Assembly: GCA_036557665.1 (NCBI GenBank)
Contig: DATBHG010000017.1
Coordinates: forward strand, 1-64,000
Origin: VAZQ01 sp036557665
GTDB lineage: Bacteria; Pseudomonadota; Alphaproteobacteria; Rhizobiales; Xanthobacteraceae
DNA length: 64,000 nucleotides
Direction of reading: 5' to 3'
Made by a program: the position numbers and the translations under genes. Numbering within the stretch: position 1 is the stretch's first letter; each line of letters begins with the position of its first letter. Shown piece by piece: positions 8,039 through 15,092 of the stretch. The notes below the pieces were generated by a model. That model was given only the letters and a program-made list of their open reading frames with translations. It had not been told where the DNA came from and searched no databases.

Positions 8039-9646
8039 GTGGCCGACGCCGACGCGATCGTAATCGGGTCCGGTCACAACGGCTTGGTTGCAGCTTTTTG
8101 CCTGGCGAAAGCCGGCTGGCGCGTCGTGGTGATGGAGCGCGCGGCCAGGATCGGAGGGGCGCTCCGCACCGAGACCGTCACGCTGCCGGGTTTCCGGCAT
8201 GACCTTTATGCCACCAATCTTTCGCTCTTTACCGGCTCGCTCTTCTATCGCACCCACCGCGCAGAGCTCGAGCGCGCGGGCCTGCGCCTCATCCCGTGCC
8301 ATGAGGCCTTTGGCAGCGCCTATGCTGGCGCCCGAGCAGTGCGCGTCACGACCGATCCCGAGCGCACGGAAGCCGAATTCGCGAGATGCTCGACCATCGA
8401 CCGCGAGGGATGGCGCAGCCTCGTGGCGATCTACCAGCGTGTCGCGCCGCACGTGTTTCCGTTCACCGACATGCCGCTTCCTTCCCCGCAAGCGGCGGGA
8501 CAGGCGCTTCGCATGCTGGCGGGTCTGCGCGCGGGCGCGCTCGATCTGCGGCACGTGATCTTCGGCTCGTCTCGGCAGCTTGTGGACAGGTTCTTCCGCA
8601 CCGAGGAAGCGAAGGGCGTCTTGCTTCCCTGGGCTTTCCATCTCGATTTCGGACCGGACGTCAGGGGTGGTGCCGCTTTCGCTTTCCTCGCTGCGCTCTC
8701 CGGGCACACGAAAGGTCTCGTGGTCGCGCAAGGCGGCGCCGACGCGATCGCGACCGCTCTGCGGCGCCTGATCGAGGAATGCGGCGGAACCATCCGGACG
8801 TCGACGGAGGTCACCGAGGTGCTGGTCGAGAACGGGCGCGCCTGTGGGGTGAGGACAGCGGCGGGCGATCTGCTGTCGGCTTCACGCGCCGTGATCGCCA
8901 ACGTTACTCCGCGGCTGTTGTTCGCGAAGCTCCTGTCGGCCCATTCGGTCCCTGATAACGTGCGCAAACGGGCAGACAGGTTTCGCTATGGACCCGGCGT
9001 ATTCATGGTGCACCTGGCGCTCTCCCGCCCTCTCGCCTGGAAAGCCGGCGAGGATTTGCACCGGTTCATGTATGTGCATTTGAACAGCAAGGCCGGCGAG
9101 ATCGCCGCCACCTACGCACAGTGCACCAGCGGCTTGCTTCCGGCCCGGCCGGTAATCGTGGTGTCCCAGCCGATCCATGCCGATCCCTCGCGAGCGCCCG
9201 CGGGGAGCGCGGCGATGCGCCTGCAGGTGCGCGCGGTGCCGGCCCGGATTACCGGCGATGCTGCCGGCCGCATCCGCGCGCGCGACTGGGCAAACGTGAA
9301 GGAGCCTTTTGCCGAGCGGATCCTCGATCAGCTCGAGGAGCATGCCCCCGGCGCGCGAGAGTTCGTCCTCGCCCGGCACCTGGTGTCCCCTGACGAGATC
9401 GAGCGCGAAAACCCCAATCTCATCGGCGGCGATTGCGTGTCCGGCAGCCACCATCTGGATCAGAATTACCTGGCGCGGCCTTTCCCGGGCTGGACCCGCT
9501 ACCGGACGCCGCTGGAGCGGCTGTTCATGGTGGGCGCCTCGACGTGGCCCGGTGGCGGCGTGAACGCCGCATCAGGATATCTGGTCGCAGCAGATCTCTT
9601 ACGCCAGGCGGGCGAGAAAGCTCACGAGCGCGGCGTTGAAGGCTGA
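8039..9646 (+). CDS. FAD-dependent oxidoreductase, phytoene-desaturase-like
   Basis: 535 residues from a GTG at 8039. The N-terminal dinucleotide fold is AIVIGSGHNGLVAA at about residues 6-19, with the downstream glutamate in VVVMERAARIGGALRTE. The C-terminal FAD segment is LFMVGASTWPGGGVNAASGY. Length and these motifs fit the CrtI/NAD(P)-FAD amine-oxidase-like superfamily. It follows the decarboxylase beta subunit by 42 bases and is probably in the same operon. No carotenoid genes are nearby, so a carotenoid role is doubtful. Its last 48 bases overlap the end of the opposing alpha/beta-hydrolase gene. Confidence 0.82.
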   Translation: MADADAIVIGSGHNGLVAAFCLAKAGWRVVVMERAARIGGALRTETVTLPGFRHDLYATNLSLFTGSLFYRTHRAELERAGLRLIPCHEAFGSAYAGARAVRVTTDPERTEAEFARCSTIDREGWRSLVAIYQRVAPHVFPFTDMPLPSPQAAGQALRMLAGLRAGALDLRHVIFGSSRQLVDRFFRTEEAKGVLLPWAFHLDFGPDVRGGAAFAFLAALSGHTKGLVVAQGGADAIATALRRLIEECGGTIRTSTEVTEVLVENGRACGVRTAAGDLLSASRAVIANVTPRLLFAKLLSAHSVPDNVRKRADRFRYGPGVFMVHLALSRPLAWKAGEDLHRFMYVHLNSKAGEIAATYAQCTSGLLPARPVIVVSQPIHADPSRAPAGSAAMRLQVRAVPARITGDAAGRIRARDWANVKEPFAERILDQLEEHAPGAREFVLARHLVSPDEIERENPNLIGGDCVSGSHHLDQNYLARPFPGWTRYRTPLERLFMVGASTWPGGGVNAASGYLVAADLLRQAGEKAHERGVEG

Positions 9647-10423
9647 GGGCGCTTCGATCGGCGTGAACCGCCGCGCGCCGGGGATCCAGATTTGCTCGAA
9701 GTCTGCAAGCCCTGCGAGGAGATCCGGCCGGTCCGGAGAAGGGTCCTGCTCCCCGCAGATCCCGAGCACGGGACATGCGATCTTGTCGAGAAGCGGCACC
9801 AGGTTCGGCATCGATGTGTAGAACTCGGCGGCCTTGATGTAGTGCTCGGGCGGGTGGCTCGACATCATGCGTATCGCTCGCTCTCGCGGCTCATGCGCGA
9901 CGGGGAGGATCGGCAGCCAGGCATCCCCTTCCCGCCGCATCCGATCGCTCAGACCCTGCGGCCCGCCCTCCCGTGCTGCCTCGAACATCCTCATGTGCAG
10001 CTCGGCAAACGTCATCGCGTGCTTTTGCCGGCGCCGAGCCTCCATCAGAGGGTAGCCGTCGAGCTCGTACCAGGATGCAAGCACCAGCCCTCGCACGCGG
10101 TCCGGATGAGCGAGCGCGTAGCTGACCGCGATCGTGGTTGCCATGGCCACCCCGAGGATGACCGCCCGTTCGACCCCGAGATGGTCGAGCAGCATGGAGA
10201 GGTCGAGCATCTGATTGCGCAGGGAATATCCGTAAGGCGTCAACTGACTGCGCCCGTGGCCGCGCCGGTAGTAGCTGACGCAGCGATAGTGCGGCGAGAG
10301 GTGAGCGATCTGTTGCTCGAACATCTCGATCCCGTGGTCCTCGCCATGGATGAACACCACATCGGGGCCTTCCCCCGTTTCCTCGCAATAGAGGTCGCAA
10401 TTGTTGACATGCACAATCGGCAT
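9599..10423 (-). CDS. Alpha/beta-hydrolase-fold protein with degenerate catalytic triad
   Basis: 274 residues from the ATG at 10423, chosen because AGGAG lies seven to eight bases upstream (an upstream ATG at 10444 is less likely). The fold is clear: VVFIHGEDHG, YYRRGHGRS, HPDRVRGLVLAS and VLGICGEQD. At the nucleophile elbow, where the family has G-x-S-x-G, this protein has GVAMA, so the serine is alanine. Where the catalytic histidine normally sits (GAGHF-like), it has GARRF. The acid in GEQD remains. It is therefore probably not a classical serine hydrolase. A binding or non-canonical role is inference. It is convergent with the flavoprotein gene and divergent from the VOC gene 38 bases away. 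Confidence 0.85.
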   Translation of the reverse strand: MPIVHVNNCDLYCEETGEGPDVVFIHGEDHGIEMFEQQIAHLSPHYRCVSYYRRGHGRSQLTPYGYSLRNQMLDLSMLLDHLGVERAVILGVAMATTIAVSYALAHPDRVRGLVLASWYELDGYPLMEARRRQKHAMTFAELHMRMFEAAREGGPQGLSDRMRREGDAWLPILPVAHEPRERAIRMMSSHPPEHYIKAAEFYTSMPNLVPLLDKIACPVLGICGEQDPSPDRPDLLAGLADFEQIWIPGARRFTPIEAPSAFNAALVSFLARLA

Positions 10424-10461
10424 GCGAAGCTCTCCTTGGCTCACGAAGCGGGGAGATGCTC

Positions 10462-10863
10462 ATGGTAGAGGTCACGGGAGTAGCGCATTTCGCCATACCG
10501 GTCAGCGATCCGGAGAGCAGCACCCGTTTCTATACCGAGATCGTCGGCTGCAGATTTCTCCACGCCTTGCCGGACAAGAGCATGACCTTCCTTGACGCCG
10601 GCGGCATTTGCCTGCTGCTCATCAAGCGTCCTGCTCCCGTCGTCAGGGAGCTCGAAGGCTCCTATGGCGTGCACCATGCCTTCATGCTCGCTCCGGACGC
10701 ATATCAGGCGGCCGTGGACAATCTGCGCGCGAACGGCGTCGAGGTGTTCCTCGAGGAGGACCGCCGAGGCGGCGTGATCGACGGTCCGCGCGTATATTTT
10801 CGCGATCCGGACGGCACGGCTCTGGAATTCATCAATCGCACGGCCTATGCCGGGAGCAGGTAG
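10462..10863 (+). CDS. VOC (glyoxalase/dioxygenase fold) family protein
   Basis: 133 residues from ATG 10462 (GGGGAG upstream; ATG 10456 is an alternative). Two beta-alpha-beta-beta-beta modules are visible: VTGVAHFAIPVSDPESSTRF with LDAGGICLLLI, then GVHHAFMLAPDAYQAAV and FRDPDGTALEFIN. The histidines of AHFAI and HHAF and the glutamate of ALEF are in positions used as metal ligands in this superfamily. The reaction cannot be assigned; members include glyoxalases, extradiol dioxygenases and resistance proteins. Confidence 0.85.
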   Translation: MVEVTGVAHFAIPVSDPESSTRFYTEIVGCRFLHALPDKSMTFLDAGGICLLLIKRPAPVVRELEGSYGVHHAFMLAPDAYQAAVDNLRANGVEVFLEEDRRGGVIDGPRVYFRDPDGTALEFINRTAYAGSR

Positions 10864-10886
10864 GGCAGGTAGGGTTGTTACGCTGC

Positions 10887-10914
10887 GCAAGTCGGCTGTG
10901 CACAGCCGACTTGC
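10887..10914. terminator. Perfect 28-bp palindrome between convergent genes
   Basis: A perfect inverted repeat centred on TGTGCACA (arm GCAAGTCGGCTGTG) lies 23 bases after the VOC stop and 50 bases before the dienelactone hydrolase stop. There is no T-run, so it is a bidirectional hairpin rather than a textbook intrinsic terminator. A dimeric operator site is the alternative. Confidence 0.5.
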
Positions 10915-10964
10915 TGTGACTAAACTGACCCGCCCTACGAAGGCGCGCGTCAACTCTCTGGCCG

Positions 10965-11696
10965 TCACCTCAACGTCGAGAGCAGCCGCTCGATACGTTT
11001 CGTGGCAGCTGCCACCGCCCCGGGGTTGAACGCCGGCCGGCCCTTGGTGAAGAAGCCGTGCTCGGCGCCGGGGTAGAGATACACCTCCACGTTGCGATTG
11101 CCCTTCGCCGCGGCGACGACTGCGTCGATCTCCGATTTCGGGATGTGCTCGTCGTCGAGGCCGTAATGGAGCTGCAATGGCCGCATGATCGTCTTTAGCT
11201 CGCCGAGATGCTTGGCGATGCCGAGCGCATAGAGCGAGATGCCGGCATCGGCGCCGCCGCGTGCCGCTGCGATGAATGCGGTGCGCCCGCCCATGCAGAA
11301 GCCGATCGCGGCAACCCTGCCGCTGCTGAAGGCTTGCGTGCGCAGCCATTGCACCGCAAGCCGGGCATCATCCGCCGCGCGCTCCCAGTCGAAGGCCTCG
11401 AGCCGCGGCCAGGCCCGGTCTGCCTCCTCGAACGGCACGACACCGGTGAATTCCGAACGCCAGAACATGTTCGGGGCATAGGCACACCAGCCGCGCCCGG
11501 CGTAGTCGTGCGCCATCTCGGTCTTGGACGGCGCGACGCCCCACATCTCGCTGAAGATGACGAGCCCGGGGCCACGTCCGTTCGCCGGGCGGGCCAGATA
11601 CCCGTCAAAAGTTCGCCCATCCTCGGTCGCGATGACCGGCCGCTCTATTTCTATTCCAGGTCGCGCTGCGTCGTTCATGCTCGCGCTCACGGGCAT
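10965..11696 (-). CDS. Dienelactone hydrolase family protein
   Basis: 243 residues. Triad positions of the DLH family are present: the cysteine nucleophile in GFCMGG (about residue 129), the aspartate in HYGLDDEHIP and the histidine in PGAEHGFF, plus SEMWGV matching the conserved glutamate loop. GGAG precedes the ATG at 11696; ATG 11678 is an alternative start. These enzymes open lactone rings in aromatic degradation, or act on related esters. No other ring-cleavage gene lies here, so the substrate is unknown. Confidence 0.87.
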   Translation of the reverse strand: MPVSASMNDAARPGIEIERPVIATEDGRTFDGYLARPANGRGPGLVIFSEMWGVAPSKTEMAHDYAGRGWCAYAPNMFWRSEFTGVVPFEEADRAWPRLEAFDWERAADDARLAVQWLRTQAFSSGRVAAIGFCMGGRTAFIAAARGGADAGISLYALGIAKHLGELKTIMRPLQLHYGLDDEHIPKSEIDAVVAAAKGNRNVEVYLYPGAEHGFFTKGRPAFNPGAVAAATKRIERLLSTLR

Positions 11697-11902
11697 TCCG
11701 CTCCACCACTAGGTCATCGCCACGCTGGCGATCATGAGACATTTTGCTTATGATCAACGATACAGCATGGTACTTAGCGCATTTGTCGCATAGGTCGCAC
11801 TCTCCTGCTTCTCTCCTGTGGTAAGCTCGATCTGCTCGAGAACGCGCACGCAAGCCATACGAGGAACTGTCAGGTTGTTTGGAAAAACAGCGAGGAACTC
11901 CG

Positions 11903-13309
11903 ATGACGATGAGGCCTGACCCGACCTTCCACGCATCCCCGAAGCTTGCGATGGAAGCTCCCCCGGAAAACTTTGCCTATACGCTGCTGCTCAGCCCGGA
12001 CTTCTCGAAACCGGACGCGCTCGCGGTGATCGACGTGAAGCCGGGCTCGCCGACCTTCAGCCAGATCGTCCACACGGTGACGATGCCTTACAGAGGCGAC
12101 GAGTTTCACCATTTCGGTTGGAACGCCTGCTCCTCCGCATTGTCGCCGCTCACCGGGCACGCATTTCTCGAGCGACAGTACCTGATCATCCCCGGGCTCC
12201 GCTCCTCGCGTATCTATATCGTGGATACGAAGCCCGATCCCACGAAAGCAAAGATCCACAAGATCATCGAGCCCGAGGAGGTATTCAAGAGGACCGGTTA
12301 CTCGCGGCCGCACACCGTTCATTGCGGTCCCGAGGGCATCTACATCAGCACCCTCGGCGGCGGCGGCAAGGACGGCACCAATGGGCCTCCGGGCGTGTTC
12401 ATAATGGACTGCGAGACGTTCGATGTCCTCGGCCGCTGGGAGATCGATCGCGGACCGCAGAGCCTGCATTATGATTTCTGGTGGAACCTGCCCCGCGACT
12501 ACATGATCACAAGCGAATGGGCGCTGCCGCCTCAGTTCGAGAACGGGATCGTCCCCGAGGACCTGCTCTCTAACAAGTATGGCCACCGGATCCATTTCTG
12601 GGATCTTCGGGCTCGGCGCAATGTGCAGACGATCGATCTCGGCGCCAACCATCAGATGGCGCTCGAGGTACGCCCCGCGCACGATCCTGTTCGCGAGTAT
12701 GGGTTCCTGGGCGTGGTGGTCGATACCACGAATCTCGAAGGCTCGATCTGGACCTGGTGGCGTGAAGGCGGCAAGTTCTGCATCGAGAAGACCGCGACGA
12801 TCCCGCCCGAGCCGGCACCCAAAGATCAGTTGCCGCCCCTCCTGCAGGGGTTCGGCGCAGTGCCGCCGCTGGTGACCGACATCGATCTCTCCATGGATGA
12901 CCGGTTTCTGTACGTCGCCTGCTGGGGAACCGGAGAGATGCGTCAGTACGACGTCACCGATCCCAGGAAGCCGAAGCTCGCGGGCTCGGTCCACATCGGC
13001 GGCATTGCTCGCCGCACCCCGCACCCCAACGGCAAGGTCTACGCCGGCGGTCCGCAGATGGTGGAGATCAGCCGGGACGGCAAGCGGGTCTACTGGACCA
13101 ACTCGCTCTATTCGACCTGGGACAACCAGTTCTATCCTGACGGCGTGCCGGGCGCCGAGGTCATGGCCAACGCAAATGCGGCCGGCGGCCTCGAGCTGGC
13201 AAAGGACTATTGGGTGAGCTTTCCTGACGGATACCGGGCGCATCAGATCCGGCTCGAGGGGGGCGACTGCTCGACCGATTCGTTCTGTTATCCATCGGTT
13301 CAAGTTTGA
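11903..13309 (+). CDS. Selenium-binding protein 56 / methanethiol oxidase family protein
   Basis: 468 residues, close to the 472 of human SELENBP1. The start is ATG 11903, with GAGGA seven bases upstream. Family blocks are well kept: GDEFHHFGWNACSS, SSRIYIVDT, DDRFLYVACWGTGEMRQYD, LYSTWDNQFYPDG and the C-terminal GGDCSTD. The usual CSSC is CSSA here, so one cysteine of that pair is missing. Family members are copper-dependent methanethiol oxidases releasing formaldehyde, sulfide and peroxide. No signal peptide was seen. Its TGA overlaps the TTG of the next gene, so the pair is probably coupled. Confidence 0.9.
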   Translation: MTMRPDPTFHASPKLAMEAPPENFAYTLLLSPDFSKPDALAVIDVKPGSPTFSQIVHTVTMPYRGDEFHHFGWNACSSALSPLTGHAFLERQYLIIPGLRSSRIYIVDTKPDPTKAKIHKIIEPEEVFKRTGYSRPHTVHCGPEGIYISTLGGGGKDGTNGPPGVFIMDCETFDVLGRWEIDRGPQSLHYDFWWNLPRDYMITSEWALPPQFENGIVPEDLLSNKYGHRIHFWDLRARRNVQTIDLGANHQMALEVRPAHDPVREYGFLGVVVDTTNLEGSIWTWWREGGKFCIEKTATIPPEPAPKDQLPPLLQGFGAVPPLVTDIDLSMDDRFLYVACWGTGEMRQYDVTDPRKPKLAGSVHIGGIARRTPHPNGKVYAGGPQMVEISRDGKRVYWTNSLYSTWDNQFYPDGVPGAEVMANANAAGGLELAKDYWVSFPDGYRAHQIRLEGGDCSTDSFCYPSVQV

Positions 13310-13980
13310 CCGGATCGGACTGGACGCCTGCCGGGCTATGGTTGGCTGTCGTCGCGAGCGGCGTCTATCACGGGATGAACCCGGGAATGGGATGGCCGCT
13401 CGCCGTTTCAGCCGGCCTCATGGAACGAAGCTCGCGCGGCCTCGTGCTGGCGCTCTGGCCGCTGACGGCCGGCCATCTGCTGGCAATATTGGTGGTGATG
13501 CTTCCCTTCGCGTTGCTGGTCGCCCTCGTCGAATGGCAGCAGCAGGTCCAGATCGGCGCCAGTCTCCTGGTGATCGGCTTCGGCACCTTCCGGTTCCTCG
13601 ACCGGCGCCATCCACGGGTGCTGGCGCGCATACGACCGGCGCAACTGGGGCTCTGGTCCTTCGCCGTGGCGATCGCCCATGGGGCCGGACTGATGCTGGT
13701 GCCGATCTATCTCGGTCTTTGCAGGACCGCCGGCCTCGACAAGGAGCACGCGGCGGCAGGCGCGCTCATGAACGCCGATCTGAGCATGGCCGTCCTGGTA
13801 TCCGTGGTCCACTCTGTCGCGATGATCGCGGCCGGCGGATTGTTGGCGTTTCTGGTCTATCGCTATCTGGGTCTTAAATTCATCTCGCGCAGCTGGTTCA
13901 ACGTGGACGCGACTTGGGCCTTCAGTCTCGTGTTGGTCGGCGCTCTATCGCTCGCAATCAGCCTGGCGAGCCGGCACTGA
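13306..13980 (+). CDS. Polytopic membrane protein coupled to the SBP56 gene
   Basis: 224 residues with about six hydrophobic segments. The TTG at 13306 overlaps the preceding TGA (TTGA); no better start is seen before the first conserved-looking segment. Histidines sit at or in membrane segments: VYHGMNPGMGW (about 20-30), TAGHLLA, AIAHGAGLM and SVVHSV. The HGxNP pattern resembles motifs in metal permeases, but I cannot name the family. Because its partner is a copper-dependent enzyme family, metal supply or export of a product is a reasonable but unproven guess. Confidence 0.75.
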   Translation: MTGSDWTPAGLWLAVVASGVYHGMNPGMGWPLAVSAGLMERSSRGLVLALWPLTAGHLLAILVVMLPFALLVALVEWQQQVQIGASLLVIGFGTFRFLDRRHPRVLARIRPAQLGLWSFAVAIAHGAGLMLVPIYLGLCRTAGLDKEHAAAGALMNADLSMAVLVSVVHSVAMIAAGGLLAFLVYRYLGLKFISRSWFNVDATWAFSLVLVGALSLAISLASRH

Positions 13981-14102
13981 GCCGGATTGCAATCGTTCGG
14001 ACCGACCGGCATGGGTACGGATGCGGGGAGATCGGTCGTCGAGTTTCATCGTTCTCACGTCCAGCCTGCACTCCGCCATATCGACAGTCACGGAGCCGAG
14101 CC

Positions 14103-14513
14103 ATGACCACCCGACGCGCCGCCTGCAACTGCGGGCAGCTTCACCTTACGATCGAGGGCGAGCCGTCGCGCATCTCCATGTGCCACTGCCTGGAGTGCCA
14201 GCGCCGCACCGGCGCCGTGATAAGCAACCAGGCGCGCTTCCGCCGAGAGCAGGTCACTTTCGCAGGTAAGGCGACGGCGTGGAAGCGGACGGCCGAAAGC
14301 GGCAACGCGCTGACCTTTCATTTCTGTCCGACATGCGGCTCCACGGTCTACTGGGAGGGCGAAGGCTTTCCCGGATATGTCGCCGTTGCCATCGGCAGCT
14401 TTGCCGATCCGAATTTCCCAGCGCCGAGCATCGCGGTATGGGAGGAATCACGCCATCCCTGGGTCGCCTTGCCGCCCGACACGCCGCCCAAACGCGTGCC
14501 GAAGCAGGGGTGA
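14103..14513 (+). CDS. GFA (glutathione-dependent formaldehyde-activating) family protein
   Basis: 136 residues with the zinc-binding cysteines of the GFA/CENP-V fold: CNCGQ (about 8-12), CHCLECQ (about 27-33) and CPTCGS (about 74-79). This is the usual length. GGAG lies upstream of the ATG. The family name comes from a proposed role with S-hydroxymethylglutathione, but most members are uncharacterised. Formaldehyde is a product of methanethiol oxidases such as the SBP56 homologue one gene upstream, which makes the placement suggestive only. Confidence 0.88.
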   Translation: MTTRRAACNCGQLHLTIEGEPSRISMCHCLECQRRTGAVISNQARFRREQVTFAGKATAWKRTAESGNALTFHFCPTCGSTVYWEGEGFPGYVAVAIGSFADPNFPAPSIAVWEESRHPWVALPPDTPPKRVPKQG

Positions 14514-14641
14514 TGAGCAGCCGGAGGTCTCTTGCCCGGCGCCGGGCGGCTTTGTCGCGCCGGAGGCGAACGCGCCCTGACACGACTCCATTCACCGGGA
14601 CGGACGACGTGATGCGCATGTGGCAAGACAAGGCCGCCTGA
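14513..14641 (+). CDS. Possible 42-residue basic peptide
   Basis: An ATG overlaps the GFA stop (TGATG). The frame is open for 42 residues, arginine-rich at first (RRSLARRRAALSRRRR) and ending in MWQDKAA. No family was recognised. The overlap suggests possible coupling, but short GC-rich frames arise by chance. Confidence 0.25.
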   Translation: MSSRRSLARRRAALSRRRRTRPDTTPFTGTDDVMRMWQDKAA

Positions 14642-14684
14642 ATGCATAATCCGCAACAGCTCCGATGCGGCCGAGGGTTGCCCC

Positions 14685-15005
14685 TCACGCAGCGCGAGGG
14701 CGGATTGTCCTCAGCTTGTCGCCGATCTGGCGGCGCCGCTGCATCAGCTCGTAGTCGGCCTGCAGGCCCAGGAAGAAGCCCTCCGACAGGCCAAAATAAC
14801 GCGCGAGCCGGAGGTCCGTGTCGGCGGTTACAGCGCGCTTGCCAAGTACGATCTCGTTGATCCGGCGAGGGGGAGCTCCGATGGCTTTGGCGAGCGCGGT
14901 CTGCGACAGCGCTATCGGCCTGAGAAACTCCTCCAACAGGATTTCTCCCGGATGCGGATTGGGCAGCAGGTCAGTGGTAGTCGACGATCTCGACTTCGTG
15001 CGCAT
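14685..15005 (-). CDS. higA: HigA-type antitoxin (XRE/VapI family)
   Basis: 106 residues from ATG 15005, with GGAGAGAG upstream. PHPGEILLEEFL, then LSQTALAKAIGAPPRRINEIV (helix-turn-helix) and GKRAVTADTDLRLARYFG are the standard HigA sequence. These proteins bind DNA and neutralise a RelE-fold HigB ribonuclease encoded just upstream. Here only a damaged HigB remnant is left, so this is an orphan antitoxin or autonomous repressor. It is convergent with nothing close; the multicopper oxidase gene ends 87 bases upstream on the same strand. Confidence 0.92.
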   Translation of the reverse strand: MRTKSRSSTTTDLLPNPHPGEILLEEFLRPIALSQTALAKAIGAPPRRINEIVLGKRAVTADTDLRLARYFGLSEGFFLGLQADYELMQRRRQIGDKLRTIRPRAA

Positions 15006-15075
15006 TGTTCTCTCTCCAGACAAAGCAAATCCGCAACGCAAGGACGAATGCAACCGGCAAATCGACTGAGCATGG
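14971..15075 (-). pseudogene. Truncated, frameshifted remnant of HigB toxin
   Basis: Upstream of and overlapping the start of higA by 35 bases, one frame reads RICFVWRENNAHEVEIVDYH then TGA at 14971, which is the C-terminal end of HigB (RelE-like) toxins. Just upstream the resemblance moves to another frame (SICRLHSSLR), implying an indel. The rest of the usual roughly 92 residues is missing, because the multicopper oxidase gene ends at 15093. The toxin is therefore dead. Confidence 0.75.
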
Positions 15076-15092
15076 AAGGCATCAGCTTCTCA

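Noticed and set aside
8039..9646. Carotenoid biosynthesis role for the phytoene-desaturase-like protein
   Set aside because: No crtB, crtE or other carotenoid gene is in the region; the neighbours are an ABC importer and a ThDP decarboxylase.
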